This document shows, piece after piece, positions 1-11,050 of a DNA stretch of 64,000 bases (positions are counted from its first letter, which is position 1; the number at the start of each line of letters is the position of its first letter). Source of the DNA: Gnetum montanum (lineage: Eukaryota; Streptophyta; Gnetopsida; Gnetales; Gnetaceae). Both the position numbers and the translations under genes were made by a program. The stretch is taken from the NCBI GenBank assembly GCA_015680685.1, contig MNCI01010784.1:31756-95755 (forward strand). Direction: 5' to 3'. Under the pieces are notes generated by a model that did not search any database, was not told the origin of the DNA, and saw only the letters and a list, made by a program, of their open reading frames with translations.

Positions 1-98
1 GTGTCTAAAATAGGGAAAGCCACCTCTTATTTATAGATATTGCAATGGGTTGTGATATCACAAATGCAATATCACGTACGTGATATCGTAGCTCATCA
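1..98 (-). repeat. 3' LTR fragment of the family-A element
   Basis: This is the inner end of the downstream LTR in coding orientation, cut by the window edge. It contains the TATA region (TTATTTATAG on +) and a perfect 18-bp palindrome at 69-86 (ATATCACGTACGTGATAT). It ends in CTCATCA at 92-98, the inverse of the TGATGAG that starts the other LTR at 5616. A short G-rich stretch on the minus strand (101-106) is a weak polypurine tract candidate. Confidence 0.75.
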
Positions 99-2226
99 TA
101 CCCCCATGATTAAATAAAAACTTATCCTCGAGTTCCTTACAAAATATTGGGAAGGTATGGGATTATTGACTTGAATGATACTAATGGTGAATGGGGTGAC
201 ATGTGAATGGATCATCATTATAATACATGAAAAAATTAGTGTTCATGATAACAAAAGTGAACACTATATACATTTGACATCTAGCCTTATTTGGTAGTTG
301 AGAGAGAAGAGAAGAGAGAGAAAGAGAAAAGAAGAAGTCTGTTGCTGCCGAAGCCAAGATTGTGCCTTTTGTTGTTCATCCATAAGCACACCATCAATCT
401 TGTTCCTTGCATATATGCTCCAACACCAATCCATTCCAAGTGTTCCCTCTAGATCCAATCTATTGTTGTATGATTGCCATCTGCACAGATAACATAGTAT
501 TATATTAGCAACGATAAATGAATCACAATGTAGTTTATACCTTGCTTTGGCATAACGTCCATTGATTGAGTTGTGATATGGCTAATGTGGATTCTATAGA
601 TATAACACTGGTGACTACCTAAGGTGTAGGGGTTTAGGGAAAATCGAAAAAATTGGACCAGGACCCCCATGAATAAGAGCAATCCTCTGGTAGTGAAAGA
701 ATGGAGAAAGATAAGGAATAAGAAAGATGGAGAAAAAGAAATAATGGAAACACCAATAAAATGGATGTCAGGGATGTTAAAAAACATGTTGATTGAGAAA
801 ATGTTTAAGGGAAAGAAATTAACTAATGTCCCAAATAGGAGTGCTAGTGTGTCCTCCCCAAAGCAGGCTCATGCCCTTAATGCCTTGACAATCCCACATT
901 CCAAGAGTCTGTAAGCTCTAGAAATGTCATTTGGCAACAAGAGTTAAAGTCTTAACCATAAGAGTTTACCAAAAAGAAAACAATGCATCAACCAAAATAT
1001 GGACTAGTGATACAACCGACAATGAGGTGAAAATGGAGAAAGAACCATGGAAAGGAGAGAATGGAATGGAGTCTCAAGAACAAGGTGGTGTACAGCCCCT
1101 TGTGTATTAATGGTTAATGTGACTTAGTAGATCTCATTCTCAGTCTAGCCTCAAATAATCCACATCCAATGACTTCACATTAATAAAATTGATCAATTCA
1201 TCCACTTGAAGTAACAAGAATATTTCTGCCAATAAGTCACCACCATTTCGACAAAACAAGAAAGGAGAAAGTAGGAATCGAGGAAGGGCCTTAGTTAGAG
1301 GGAACAGTTTTTTTTAGTTTCATAACTAGTGCTTATAGCCAAGATGATTATTTCATCTAAGGGGTGTGCTTTGAATTCTCACTTTTCTTCTTTTCCTTCT
1401 TCTTTTTTTTCTTTTTTTTTTCTTTTTTTTTTCCTTTTTTGTTATTATTTTTTTCTCTTTTTTTTTTTGCGTGAGAACCACACCATGCAAAGACTTATTA
1501 TTTTTATTAGCTCAGCTTCCTGATAATGGAGCAACATCAAAATGGTAAGGAAAACTCAAGAAGAAAACATCCCAGCACCCAAGAGAATGGCCAGCACAAA
1601 TGCATCAAATCTCCTTGAAGTCACACCCTTCTCAATCCTTAAGTCCTTTAATTTGAGAAATACCCAGTCACCAATTCATTAATAGTTCTTATTATTTAAG
1701 GAAAGGGATTGTATAGCTCCAAGCCAAGAGAGACCATAGAAATTCATGGATGTATGGATGAAGTGGACTCATTGCCTATTATACCAAAAGAACCATACCT
1801 TAGCATCAACATCACAACTCAAAGGTAAAAACCAAACATTAGCAATCGATGAAATATAGTTCATACCATCATTAGGAGCACTTATTAGGTGACAAACCTA
1901 ACAAAATAAATAAATAAACACACAAATAAATGAAAAAGTATGAACGAAGTTGCAAAATAAAAAACAAAAAAAGTTAAAGAAATTTGTAAAACAAAAACAT
2001 GTAAGAAAAACTTAAAAAAGGAACTAAGGGCCTCGATTGATCAGCATAGGTGGCCATCTCCCCCATGACTAAGTTGGTAGGGGGAGATCCAAAATAATGA
2101 GCAAGGTAATCCTTTCTCCAATGTGTTATGTGCATTGACCATTCTAGATTCATGGTAAGGTTTTATTTGTGGCACATTGACTAGTGATCTTTTATTGGAG
2201 CATTTTTTTGAAGTTTTTGAAAATTT
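99..2226. other. Element interior without recognisable genes
   Basis: About 2.1 kb between the protease remnant and the 3' LTR. It contains a long T-rich run near 1390-1470 and only short chance ORFs. I looked for RT (YxDD), RNase H and integrase (D-D-E) motifs on the minus strand and saw none. It is probably the 3' untranslated part of the element. Confidence 0.5.
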
Positions 2227-2890
2227 CTAGCTTCCCCCTATTGATGTTTTCAAGTTAAGGGTTGGAAGGTGACGATGCTCTTGCTCTAGTGCATCTATGC
2301 CCTTGGTGTGGGTGCAAGTTGTTCCCCCAGTTAGTTCCATGCACGTTGGTGAGTTGCTCTCTTGATCAACTATCAACCACTGGGTGTCATTTTGTTGTGT
2401 GGTTGCTACATACAGGCATTTTCGTATGTTAATTTCTTGGGCACACTGATTGCATGCAAGCAATGCTGAACATTCTTGTATGTAATCACACCATGTATCA
2501 CTGTATGTGATGCATGGAACTTTCTTCTTCTCAATCTTCCCAGAAGTGTTTTCCTTAGATATTTCCAAGGAAAGATCATGGATTCCTAGGCATGCATTTA
2601 TGGTACTAAGCCACGTCCTTCCCATTATTATTGGCAAGTCCCCTTTATCATTGTTTACTTGTATTACTAGGAAATTAGCTAGGTATGACCACCCACACAT
2701 AGTCGTAACAATGTCCTCCACCAGTCCCAATGGAACAATGATGGACTGGTTAGCCAACTCTAAGCGAATATTGGTCTTCTTTAGTGGAGGCAAGTTCCAA
2801 GCTTTATACATCTCTTGTGATATTAAGTTGACTCTCTGAGTCCAGAAGAGCTTTACATTGTTCATTCCCAACGACATGGAGATAGATTAA
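2227..2890 (-). pseudogene. Retropepsin-like protease remnant of the family-A element
   Basis: The open stretch on the minus strand resembles the second half of a retroviral-type aspartic protease: a conserved strand ending in PIIMGRTWLSTINACLGI corresponds to the usual 'ILGRxxL' flap-to-C-terminus segment. Just upstream, in another frame, the reading CKALLDSES matches the active-site strand, with Gly of D-S/T-G changed to Glu. A frameshift lies between active site and body. A further ~100 residues (two Cys pairs, rest unrecognised) follow before the stop at 2227. The enzyme would normally mature Gag inside virus-like particles; this copy cannot be active. Confidence 0.6.
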
Positions 2891-3501
2891 AGGGCTTCCA
2901 GGATCAAAGAATTTCCTGTGAAGGTGGCCCTCCTTAATCCAGTCAGTGACAACATGTGTTAACATAACCATGTGCATTGAGCTTTGTTTTTGGTTTGAAG
3001 GAAGCTCTGAACCCTTATTTGATGGAGAAACATTCAGAGGCTCAACTATTTGTGGTTGTCAGAGCTTGGTTGGACTGTTGGTTTTGAAGAAAGGTCTTCT
3101 CTTTATGCAGTTGTTAGAACTAGTAGCGGGTTGAAGGTTTATAGCTCTCATAGCATTGCATTGCTGTAATTGAGTGGGAAGTTCCCCTTGCATTTCTAGA
3201 GTGGGTGGTAATGGAGCTATCAGTGTGAGAGTTGCGAATGGGTTTGGAGGATGGTATGTCTGTGGGTTGTCTCTCCCAGGAGAAGGAGTCCTATAATACT
3301 CCTGAGCTTGTTAGTAATGTTGTGGTGTCATGTGACCAAGAGAGTCACGTGGAGAGATTCGCTACTGCATGTAATAGCCATATGGATTCGGTTGTCGATA
3401 AGGGCATTGTTGCCTTGGTGGTGGCATCCCCCATGACTGTGGGTATTTCCACTGCTGGTGTTGCTCAATAGGTTGTGGCGAAGTTCCACTTGGATAATAT
3501 G

Positions 3502-4843
3502 TTAAAGGTTGGTGGAACTACCTTGGATTACCTTGGGGATAAGGTAACCATCAGGTGCTTGTCGTTTGTTAAGTTGTGGGTTAAGTGCATACACCCCAGA
3601 CTCTTGCAGATGTGAGATTACCAGGCAACATCCCTTAGGATGATCGTATTGGCATATCTGACATCTACCATCATTGTCTGTATCAAAATCCACAACCTCT
3701 TCAGTGATGGTCATTTTACCCTTACCTTTGTTATGTGCATGGTCTATGTCCCTCTTTTTCTTTTTGTCATAGTCACTACCTCGCTCATTAGACTCTACAA
3801 TTTTAAGAACCATTTCAAATCTACTATCCGATGAGTCTCACATTTTTTCTACCTTTGTTGACACTTCTGTTATTAATTTTTAGAGAAACAAGGTTTTCCT
3901 ATTTACCATCTCTTCGAATGGTGACTCTTCCTCCTCATCACAAAATCTCACTCCCCTTTTTTGGAGGGAAGGATCATGGTTGTACTCTTCTGCACTTTCT
4001 CTCTTACATAGCTCCCCTTCTTCCTTGGCTACTTACTCCAACAATCTATGAACCTGATGGAACCTAAGCTCTGATAATCTCCCTTGGGCATACATTCCAA
4101 GGGTTCTCCTAGTTTCATGCCTAAGTCCATCTATGAGATGGCATAGTTGATCCTGTTGTGCATAACCATGGCCCAGGCAACAATGTAACAGTGCATAATA
4201 AAGACCCATGGAAACATCCAAGGGTTTTTGATTTTCTTGATTCCATCCTTGGACTTGCGTTCGCAGGTTGGACACCCAGGAGTATGTTTGATACTTGTCA
4301 TTAAATAGTTCCAGCATCGTACTCCACCTTCGAATGAATTTCGGTTCTAAGGACTAGTACCAGCTTTCTGCTTCTTTTACTAGTGTCCTTGGGAACAACT
4401 TTAGTTTTTTCCATTCATTCTCGATGTTCTACAAGGCACATGCATCATGAAATGCTTATAAGTGGTTCTGAGGATTAGCATTGTATCCCCCCTCAAATCG
4501 TGAGATGTTATTCATATCTAACCTCTTGATCCTGCTATCTTTTTGGTGCTTGTAGGAATTCTTACGGCCTCCATGATATCTAACATGCTTTGGGTTGTAA
4601 GTAGGGGTTCTTCATGGTCATTTTTTTCATATCTTCTATGATGTCTATGCAATTCCCTACTCTCCCTTCTTCTATGCTGCGATTCTCTAGAGTGCCCTTG
4701 TCCTTGTTCTCGACTCTTTCATTGAGATTTCTCACTCTATTTACCCTTATCCTCATGGTTAGCTTCCTTATGACTGTATCTTGATACTGAAGGAGAGAAT
4801 GAATGTGATGATGAAGGTGAAGAAGAAGGAGAACCATCTCCAT
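3502..4843 (-). pseudogene. Gag core and zinc-knuckle-like region of the family-A element
   Basis: On the minus strand, 4033-4317 reads as part of a retrotransposon Gag helical core (tryptophan-centred, with repeated Leu/His-rich helices and a Leu-His-Arg-rich end). Further on, 3502-3813 contains a CQICQYDHPKGC segment, a C-x2-C...H...C arrangement like a nucleocapsid zinc knuckle, after an acidic linker. The upstream part (4580-4843) is charged and low complexity. Frames differ between the blocks, so several indels have accumulated. Assignment rests on order (LTR, gag, knuckle, protease) as much as on sequence. Confidence 0.5.
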
Positions 4844-5133
4844 GATGATGTTTCCTACCTTCTCTTCAGTTGTCTTGACCTCTTATCCTGTGTTTGTGTT
4901 CCCTAGTTGAACACTTGGTGTTCATGGGGATCAAAACTAGGGTTCTGAACTGTGGAGTGAAGGTTTTGATACACCACCTCCTAACCATCATTAGGAGTGG
5001 GAACATCATTTGTTGGGAAACCTATTAAAAATGGTTCACTGTCTCCAATTTCTCTTAAAATGTGCAGGACATTATGCGACCATTTACCCTTCAAAGATGT
5101 GTGATATCTCTCTTGTTGCAAGTCCCTTTGATG

Positions 5134-5544
5134 TTACACTTCTATGGGATGGTAGTCCCTTTTGTCATGGTTGCATGCAACATACTTAGTGTACAATTGT
5201 GACATGTCTATTCGTGCAAGAGCACGAAGGAGCATGTTGGGGACTTCTCGGTTTGGAGGCAACACTATGTTACCCTCCAAGTCTCTCCAACACAATTGTT
5301 CATCTTGATGGAGAATAAAGGTAAAGTTGGGTAGATATTCATCGTGATGAATATATACCACATGGAATTGTTGAGCAACTGGCAGATCTTGGTTACGTGT
5401 GTTGTGCCGTCGACTATCTCTTGTATTGGTCCTAGAAGATGAAGTGCTTTTGTGTGAAGAAGAAGATATTTTTGTCTTGTTCGGTGTGCTATTTACCGTT
5501 GTCTTATTTTTCCTTTGATCAACCCTAAGGGTTTGTTCTAGCAT
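5134..5544 (-). pseudogene. Gag N-terminal segment of the family-A element
   Basis: A 136-codon open stretch starts about 50 bases inside the primer binding site. Its first half is Ser/Thr/Lys/Asn-rich and its second half contains FTFILHQDEQ and WRDLEGNIVLPP. The same words recur, with stops, in the plus-strand element at 63192 onward (FTFILHQDE and WRDMEGNIVLLP), which links the two elements to one family and supports a real protein. No known domain name is evident to me; position makes it the start of Gag. Confidence 0.6.
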
Positions 5545-5596
5545 CCCAACAATGTGAATGATCTCCTATGTTCTACGTAGCGCACAAACAACTAAG

Positions 5597-5614
5597 TCCT
5601 CGGCAACAGCGCCA
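5597..5614 (-). other. Primer binding site, tRNA-Asp type
   Basis: Read on the minus strand one base after the LTR end, TGGCGCTGTTGCCGAGGA matches the complement of the plant tRNA-Asp 3' end (TGGCGCCGTTGCCGGGGA) at 16 of 18 positions. This primer is common in Athila/Tat-type gypsy elements. It fixes the element's direction and the LTR border. Confidence 0.75.
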
Positions 5615-5615
5615 A

Positions 5616-6427
5616 TGATGAGTGGCAAGGTACCCCTACACTCAACTATACAAATAATAGCATTTCAAGCATAATCCGATTGAACTCCAAGGACTAAGTT
5701 CTTACATTCCCTAATGGAACACTTAAGGTTAATCAATCGTTGTCTTCCCAAACTTACTTACATTATCACGGTTGTATGGTTAAGTAAGCTTGAGGTATAT
5801 GATTTTTATATCTTTTATCTTTTTAATATCTTATGCTAATTGGAAAGGGTGAAGAGAACTAAGTGACTAAATTTGATTAACTATTTGCTAACTAAGTTCT
5901 ACTTGTCCTAACACTAGTATCCATTCCCACTTGCCACACACACCCTAAACTAGTGTAACACTGCTGGGATTGCCAAATGCTACTCATTACTGGGTTACCA
6001 AGCATTACACACATGCTCAAAGCGGTCGTACTGAGTGCACTTAACTAGGAGAGCCAAAGGTTAAGAGAGATTAATTATCTAGGAAAGCATTTAAACATTT
6101 AATAATAATTAATTCCTATTTAGCTTAGTCCACATGCTACAAGGCTTATTAGAAAGTTTGTCTTTATTTCTGTACACAAATGTGTGCTCATGTACAATTT
6201 TCTTGAATAAAGATCCATTCACTTTAAGACTCCTACTGCGGGCACATGGAAATTATTCTAACTCTAGAATGCTAAAACTGCAAGATTTTAGCTAAGGGTC
6301 TAAATCTAAGTGTCTAAAATAGGGAAAGCCACCTCTTATTTATAGACATTGCAGTGGGCTATGATATCATGTACATGATATCGCAGCAGTGGACGTAATA
6401 TCGCATACGCGATATCATGGCTCATTA
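5616..6427 (-). repeat. 5' LTR of the family-A element
   Basis: 812 bp starting TGATGAG (5616) and ending CTCATTA (6427; the expected CTCATCA with one change). In coding orientation it carries TATAAATAAGAGG (about 6343-6331), preceded by a perfect 20-bp palindrome (GATATCATGTACATGATATC) and a near-perfect second one. Its first 80 bases match the LTR at 61212 and, reversed, the ends of the LTRs at 46007-47022 and 60484-63037, so all are one family. Confidence 0.8.
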
Positions 6428-6429
6428 CT

Positions 6430-7100
6430 ATCCTTAAGGATGAACCACCTACCATTATGAAAGCTAGCCAATGAGATGATGTTGGTCATTATGAAAAATT
6501 GGAGCAATCTAATCACCTCTTTGTCATGTTCATAAAGACCAAGATCTCAACTAGTATGAATGGTTCATTAGAATAGTATGCCAATGTGCGAGCTTTGATA
6601 AAGGCAACTGATGAATAATTTGAGTTATTAAACAAAGATTTGGCTAGCATCTTAATAATGAAAATTTCGTCCATGAAGCTTATTGGAATTCATGGTGTGC
6701 ATGAGCACAGCATGCAAATGAGGGATATAGTAGCTTAGCTAAAAGCACTAAAGGTTGAGATGTCAAAGTCTTTCCTTGTGCACTACATCTTGAACATGCT
6801 TCTACAACAGTATAGACCCTTTAAGATTTCTTATAACACACATAGGGAAAAATAGTTAATCAATGAACTAATGACCGTGTGTGTACAAGAAGGGGGTAGA
6901 CTTGCTATGGAAGTGGAAGAGAGTGTGCATTTGGCTACACAAGGAAAGAATAAGACATAAGTAAAAATAAGGGAAAGGGTAAACTGCTTGTAAAAGCTGA
7001 TATTAAGAAGGAATCTAGATGCTTCTTCTATAAGAAGAAAGGACATGTAAAGAAGAAATATCCTAAATATCAAAAATGGCTTGAGAAAAAAGGTACTCAA
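6430..7100 (+). pseudogene. Copia Gag remnant with damaged zinc knuckle
   Basis: Translation in shifting frames gives typical plant copia Gag words such as SFLVHYILNMLLQQY, RPFKISYNTH and CVQEGGRLAMEVEES, then a nucleocapsid knuckle near 7020 reading CFFYKKKGHVKKKYPKY. The usual C-x2-C-x4-H-x4-C has lost its second and last Cys to Tyr. The protein would form virus-like particles and bind element RNA. Stops and a missing N-terminus make it non-functional. Confidence 0.65.
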
Positions 7101-8260
7101 TTCTCACTTATTTTTTTTTTGAATCTAATATGGTTGATGTTGGCCATAACACATGGTGAATTACCTTGGTTCTACAATCCATGTTCGTTACAAGGGGTAC
7201 AAAACCTAAGGAAGCTAATGAGAAGTGAGTTATGCATCTATTCAGGGAATAAGATGTGCTCACATGTGGAGGTAGCTGGAACTTGCAAATTAGTTTTAAG
7301 TAGTGTTTTCATTTTAGAGTTGGAAAAGTTATTTTATATTCCAAGTTTTTTGAGGAATTTAATTTCTATTCCAAGGCTTGTAGCATTGGTATTTTCTTTT
7401 AATTTTTCAAACACTATATTCAATTTATATTATAAACTTGAACTTATTGGAAATAGTACATTGAGAGATGGTCTTTTCAAAATTAGTTTACAAACTAAAA
7501 CTTCTTATACTTCTATGCATGTTCATGATAGTGTTGACATTAAGAGATGTGTTATGAATGAAGAATCCTCTATGTTGTGGTATCATAGATTAGGATATAT
7601 CTCTATTAAGGGAATAAAGAGATTGGTAAATGATGGAGTACTTAGTACTATAGATTTTACTAAATTTGACACTTGTGTAGACTACATAAAGGGAAAGCAA
7701 ACCAATTGTCAAAGAAAGGAGCCAGGAGAAGTTTAGACATATTAGAGATCATACATACAGATATGGATGCATATGGTCAAAATTATTTCATTACTTTTAT
7801 TGATGATTACTCATGATATATGTATTTCTACCTACTTCATAACAACAACAAAGCTTTAGATGTCTTTAAGGTGTTTAAGGATGAAGTAGAGAAATATTGC
7901 AATAAGAAAATAAAGATATTAAGGTCCAATAGAGGTCATGAATACTATGGTAGACACACTGATGATGGACAAGCTCTTGGTTCATTTGCAAATTTTCTTC
8001 AAGAGCATGGGATTGTTACTTAGTATACTATGCCTGGTTCTCTAGACTAGAATGGTGTGGCAAAGAGAAGAAACTAAACATTGTTGGACATGGTGCAGAG
8101 TATGCTTAGTAGCTCCAAGCTTCCTAACTCCTTGTGGATTGAAGATCTCAAGATAGCTATGTATATATTAAACCAAGTTCGAACCAAAGCTATCTCAAAG
8201 ATACCATTTGAATTATGGAAAGGTTGAAAATTGATTTTGTGACATATACATGTTTGGCAA
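7101..8260 (+). pseudogene. Copia protease and integrase remnant
   Basis: Near 7130-7180 the words VDVGHNTW and LGSTIHV are the copia protease active-site region, with the catalytic D-S-G replaced by Y-L-G and a frameshift. At 7575 LWYHRLGYISIKGIKRL is the GAG-pre-integrase domain. The integrase core follows (FITFIDDYS at ~7790, KILRSNRGHEY at ~7915, where the usual D of SDNGGE is Asn-Arg). A stop separates 7736 from 7820. The tail at 8040-8230 (SLWIEDLKIAMYILN) completes the family pattern. Confidence 0.65.
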
Positions 8261-8759
8261 TGCCTATCTAAAGTAAGAGTCTATAATCCACAAGAAAAGA
8301 AGCTAGATCCAAGGACCAAAAGTGGGTATTTCATTGGATATGCTGAATGATCTAAGGTATACAAATTTTATTATTCATCACATACTACTAGGTTTGTGGA
8401 ATCAATGAATGCTAAATTTTTTTAGAATGACTTGATTAGTAGGAGCAGTCAACCCTAAAACATTATTCTTGAGAAAGATCAGGTAGACACTCAATCCTCT
8501 ACTTCAAGTAATAGACCGATTGTTGTACACAACATGCATAGAGCAAAAATGTGTAATGAAAAAAAACCATTCATCGAAGTTCCCACATACTGCTATTCAA
8601 GAAGTAGTAGGTCTAGCTAAACAATAGATTCCAAAACCTATTAAATAGACTATTAATCAACATGATCCTCAAAAGAATGATGAACCAACATTAAGGAGAT
8701 CTACTAGAGTAAGGAAATTAGTGATTCCTAGTGACTATATAGTGTATCTATAGAAGTAT

Positions 8760-10330
8760 AACTACAACAGAGAAGCCAAAAATGATCTCAAAACATTTTC
8801 ATGAGCAATGAGTTGTAAGGAATTTGACTTGTGTTATCAAGCCATGAAAGATGAGATGAACTTTATGTCATCTAATGGAGTCTAGGATCTTGTCAAGTTT
8901 CCTAATGGTGTTAAAGCCATCAAATGCAAATGGGTCTCCAAGACAAAGACAAACTCATTATGCCACATTGAAAGATATAAGGTAAGACTTGTTACTAATG
9001 GGTTCACTCAAAGAGATAGAATAAGTTACATGAAGACCATTTCTCCTATATCTAAGAAGGACTCCCTTCATGTGATTATGACATTGGTTGTCCATTTTGA
9101 TTTTGAATTACAATAGATGGATGTGAAAATGACATTCCTCAATGATGATCTAGAGGAAAAGGTTTATATGAAACAACCTGAAGGATTTTCCTCTAATGGT
9201 GGTGAGCAATTGGTATGCAAGTTTAAGAAATCCATATAAGGATTGATACAGGCCTCCTGTCAATGGTATTTAAAATTCCATGATGTCATCAATTCATTTG
9301 GATTTCAAGAGAACATCATGGATCAATGTATATACTAGAAGGTCAATGGGAGAAAATTTTGTTTCCTTGTCCTATGTGTGGATGATATTCTTTTTGCGAC
9401 CAATGATAATGGATTTATATATGAGGTGAAATAATTTCCCTCTAAGAACTTCAACATGAAGGATATGGGTGAGGCATCTTATATCATTAGCATTAAGATC
9501 CATAAGGATAGATTTAGATGTATTTTGGGATTTTCATAGAAAACCTATATCAATAATGTTTTAAAGAGGTTTTGGATAAAAGATTGTTCATTGAGTATAG
9601 CACCCATTGTAAAGGATGACAAGTTCAATTCGAACCAGTGCCATAGGAAGGATTTAGAGAAAAGGTAGATGAGCAACATTCCATATGCTTCAATTGTTGG
9701 AAGCCTAATATATGCTTAGGTCTACACAAGACCTAACATTACATTTTCTGTCAGAATGTTGGGGAAATATCATAGTAATTCTAGCATTAACCACTAGAGG
9801 GTTACAAATAAGATGATGAGATACCTTCAAGGTACAAAAGATTACATGCTTATGTATAGACAATTTAACAATCTATAGGTGATTAGCTACACCAATTCAA
9901 ACTTGGCTAGTTATGTTGATTCAAGAAAATTAACATCTAGTTATATTTTTATGTTGTTTGGAGGAGCTATATCTTGGAGGAGTGGAAAGAAAACCTTGGT
10001 TGCTACTTCCACAATGGAGGCAGAGTTTGTTTCTTGTTTTGAGGCCATTACACATGGTGTATGGTGAAAGAGTTTCAAGTTAGGTCTTAGAATTGTAAAT
10101 TTTGTATCTACGCCTTTAAGAATATGTTATGAAAATTTAGCTGCTATCTTTATGACTAAGAATAATAAGAGTGGTAGTCAAAGTGAACACATCAACATAA
10201 AGTACTTAGCCATAAGGGAATATATTAAGGAAAAGAAAGTGATCATTGAGCATCTAAGCACTAAATTGATGATAGCTAGTCCTTTGACAAAAGGAATGCC
10301 ACTGAAGTCATTTAAGGATCATGTAGCTTA
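8760..10330 (+). pseudogene. Copia reverse transcriptase and RNase H remnant
   Basis: RT words MDVKMTFLNDDLEEKVYM and QPEGF appear around 9115-9190. The catalytic box at 9375-9386 reads CVDD instead of YVDD. RNase H follows, with SNLASYVDS (9898) and ISWRSGKK...TSTMEAEFV (9970-10030). The end of the ORF (SEHINIKYLAIREYI) is at 10185-10225. Multiple stops are present throughout. The domain order RT-RNase H after integrase is diagnostic of Ty1/copia. Confidence 0.7.
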
Positions 10331-10640
10331 GATGGGACTTGGTGCCATAATGTAATTTGCTTGTACATATAATTTTACATCTTTAATAAAACTATTATTC
10401 AGTTGTGATTTTTTCTCATTTAAAGTTTGCACACTATTAGAGAAAATTTACATATGGCAGGACCTAGAATAAACATTGAGTTTACTTATAAAGTTTAACT
10501 ACCATATAAGAAATTAAGTTTGAGAAATAATACATTGTAATACATAAAAGATAATACTCACATTCAAATGAACTATTGCCATGATTCATGTATTTATTTC
10601 TTGAAAGTTGGGTTTGATGGGTATTAGGTTAAATATGAAG

Positions 10641-11050
10641 ACCAAGTGGGAGAATGTAACCATTTACACGTTATGGAAAACTAATAGTTTCAGTGTAACC
10701 ATTTACACATTATGGAAAGTTACAATGGAACTATTTACATGTTATGAAAAAAAAATGGTTTTAAATTTGAAATCAACTAAATTTATTGTAATAGCTTTTA
10801 CAAGAATGGTCTGATATTTTCCATTTAAACCAGAAGTTAATCCTTCGTAACTAATTTTCTAGCCTATAAAATTTTCTTGATAAGAGAACTCGGTACTAGA
10901 ATATATCAAACTCACAACATTGTTATAGTTTTTCGTCCCTATGGCAAACACTTAAAGTCTCCATACACCATTGTTGTTGAGCATTACTGTGATATAAGAA
11001 TCCAAAACATGTTCACGTAGCCCAAACAAGAGCATCAATGAGTGGAGGTT
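10641..11050 (+). repeat. Polypurine tract and 3' LTR of the first copia element
   Basis: ACCAAGTGGGAGAA (10641-10654) is a typical copia polypurine tract. It is followed at 10655 by TGTAACC, the LTR start. The LTR opens with three copies of a ~30-bp motif (TAACCATTTACACGTTATGG and variants) and has TATAAAAT near 10865. The 3' border is not visible because no second LTR is available; I place it loosely near 11050. Confidence 0.5.

Larger units (their letters stand above)
1..6427 (-). mobile_element. Family-A LTR retrotransposon with gag and protease only, left end cut by the window
   Basis: The start of the window (1-98) repeats the end of the block at 5616-6427, from the shared word GTGTCTAAAATAGGGAAAGC onward, so these are two LTRs in the same orientation. 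The LTR ends carry the inverted terminus TGATGAG / CTCATCA. A tRNA-Asp-type primer site next to the right LTR shows that coding runs on the minus strand. The interior (99-5615) reads gag N-terminus, gag core, zinc-knuckle-like segment and a retropepsin-like region. I find no reverse transcriptase, RNase H or integrase in the remaining 2.1 kb. Stops and frameshifts break every gene, so this copy is dead. Its right flank falls directly in copia gag sequence, so it probably inserted there, but the left flank is outside the window. The gag-plus-protease layout resembles non-autonomous TR-GAG-type elements; a pol deletion private to this copy is the alternative. Confidence 0.75.
6428..11050 (+). 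mobile_element. Ty1/copia retrotransposon, 5' end missing
   Basis: Copia gene order is readable on the plus strand: gag (6430-7090), protease (7115-7200), GAG-pre-integrase and integrase (7560-8260), RT (8880-9560), RNase H (9690-10330), then polypurine tract and 3' LTR. The 5' LTR and start of gag are absent because the family-A element abuts at 6427; they should lie left of the window if this is a nested insertion. Many stops and frameshifts show an old, dead copy. The right LTR border is not resolved. Confidence 0.75.

Noticed and set aside
669-914. Plus-strand 81-codon ORF in the family-A interior
   Set aside because: Lys/Glu-rich low-complexity translation, antisense to the element, no family resemblance.
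5597-5614. tRNA gene fragment
   Set aside because: Only the 18-base tRNA-Asp complement next to an LTR is present, which is a primer binding site.
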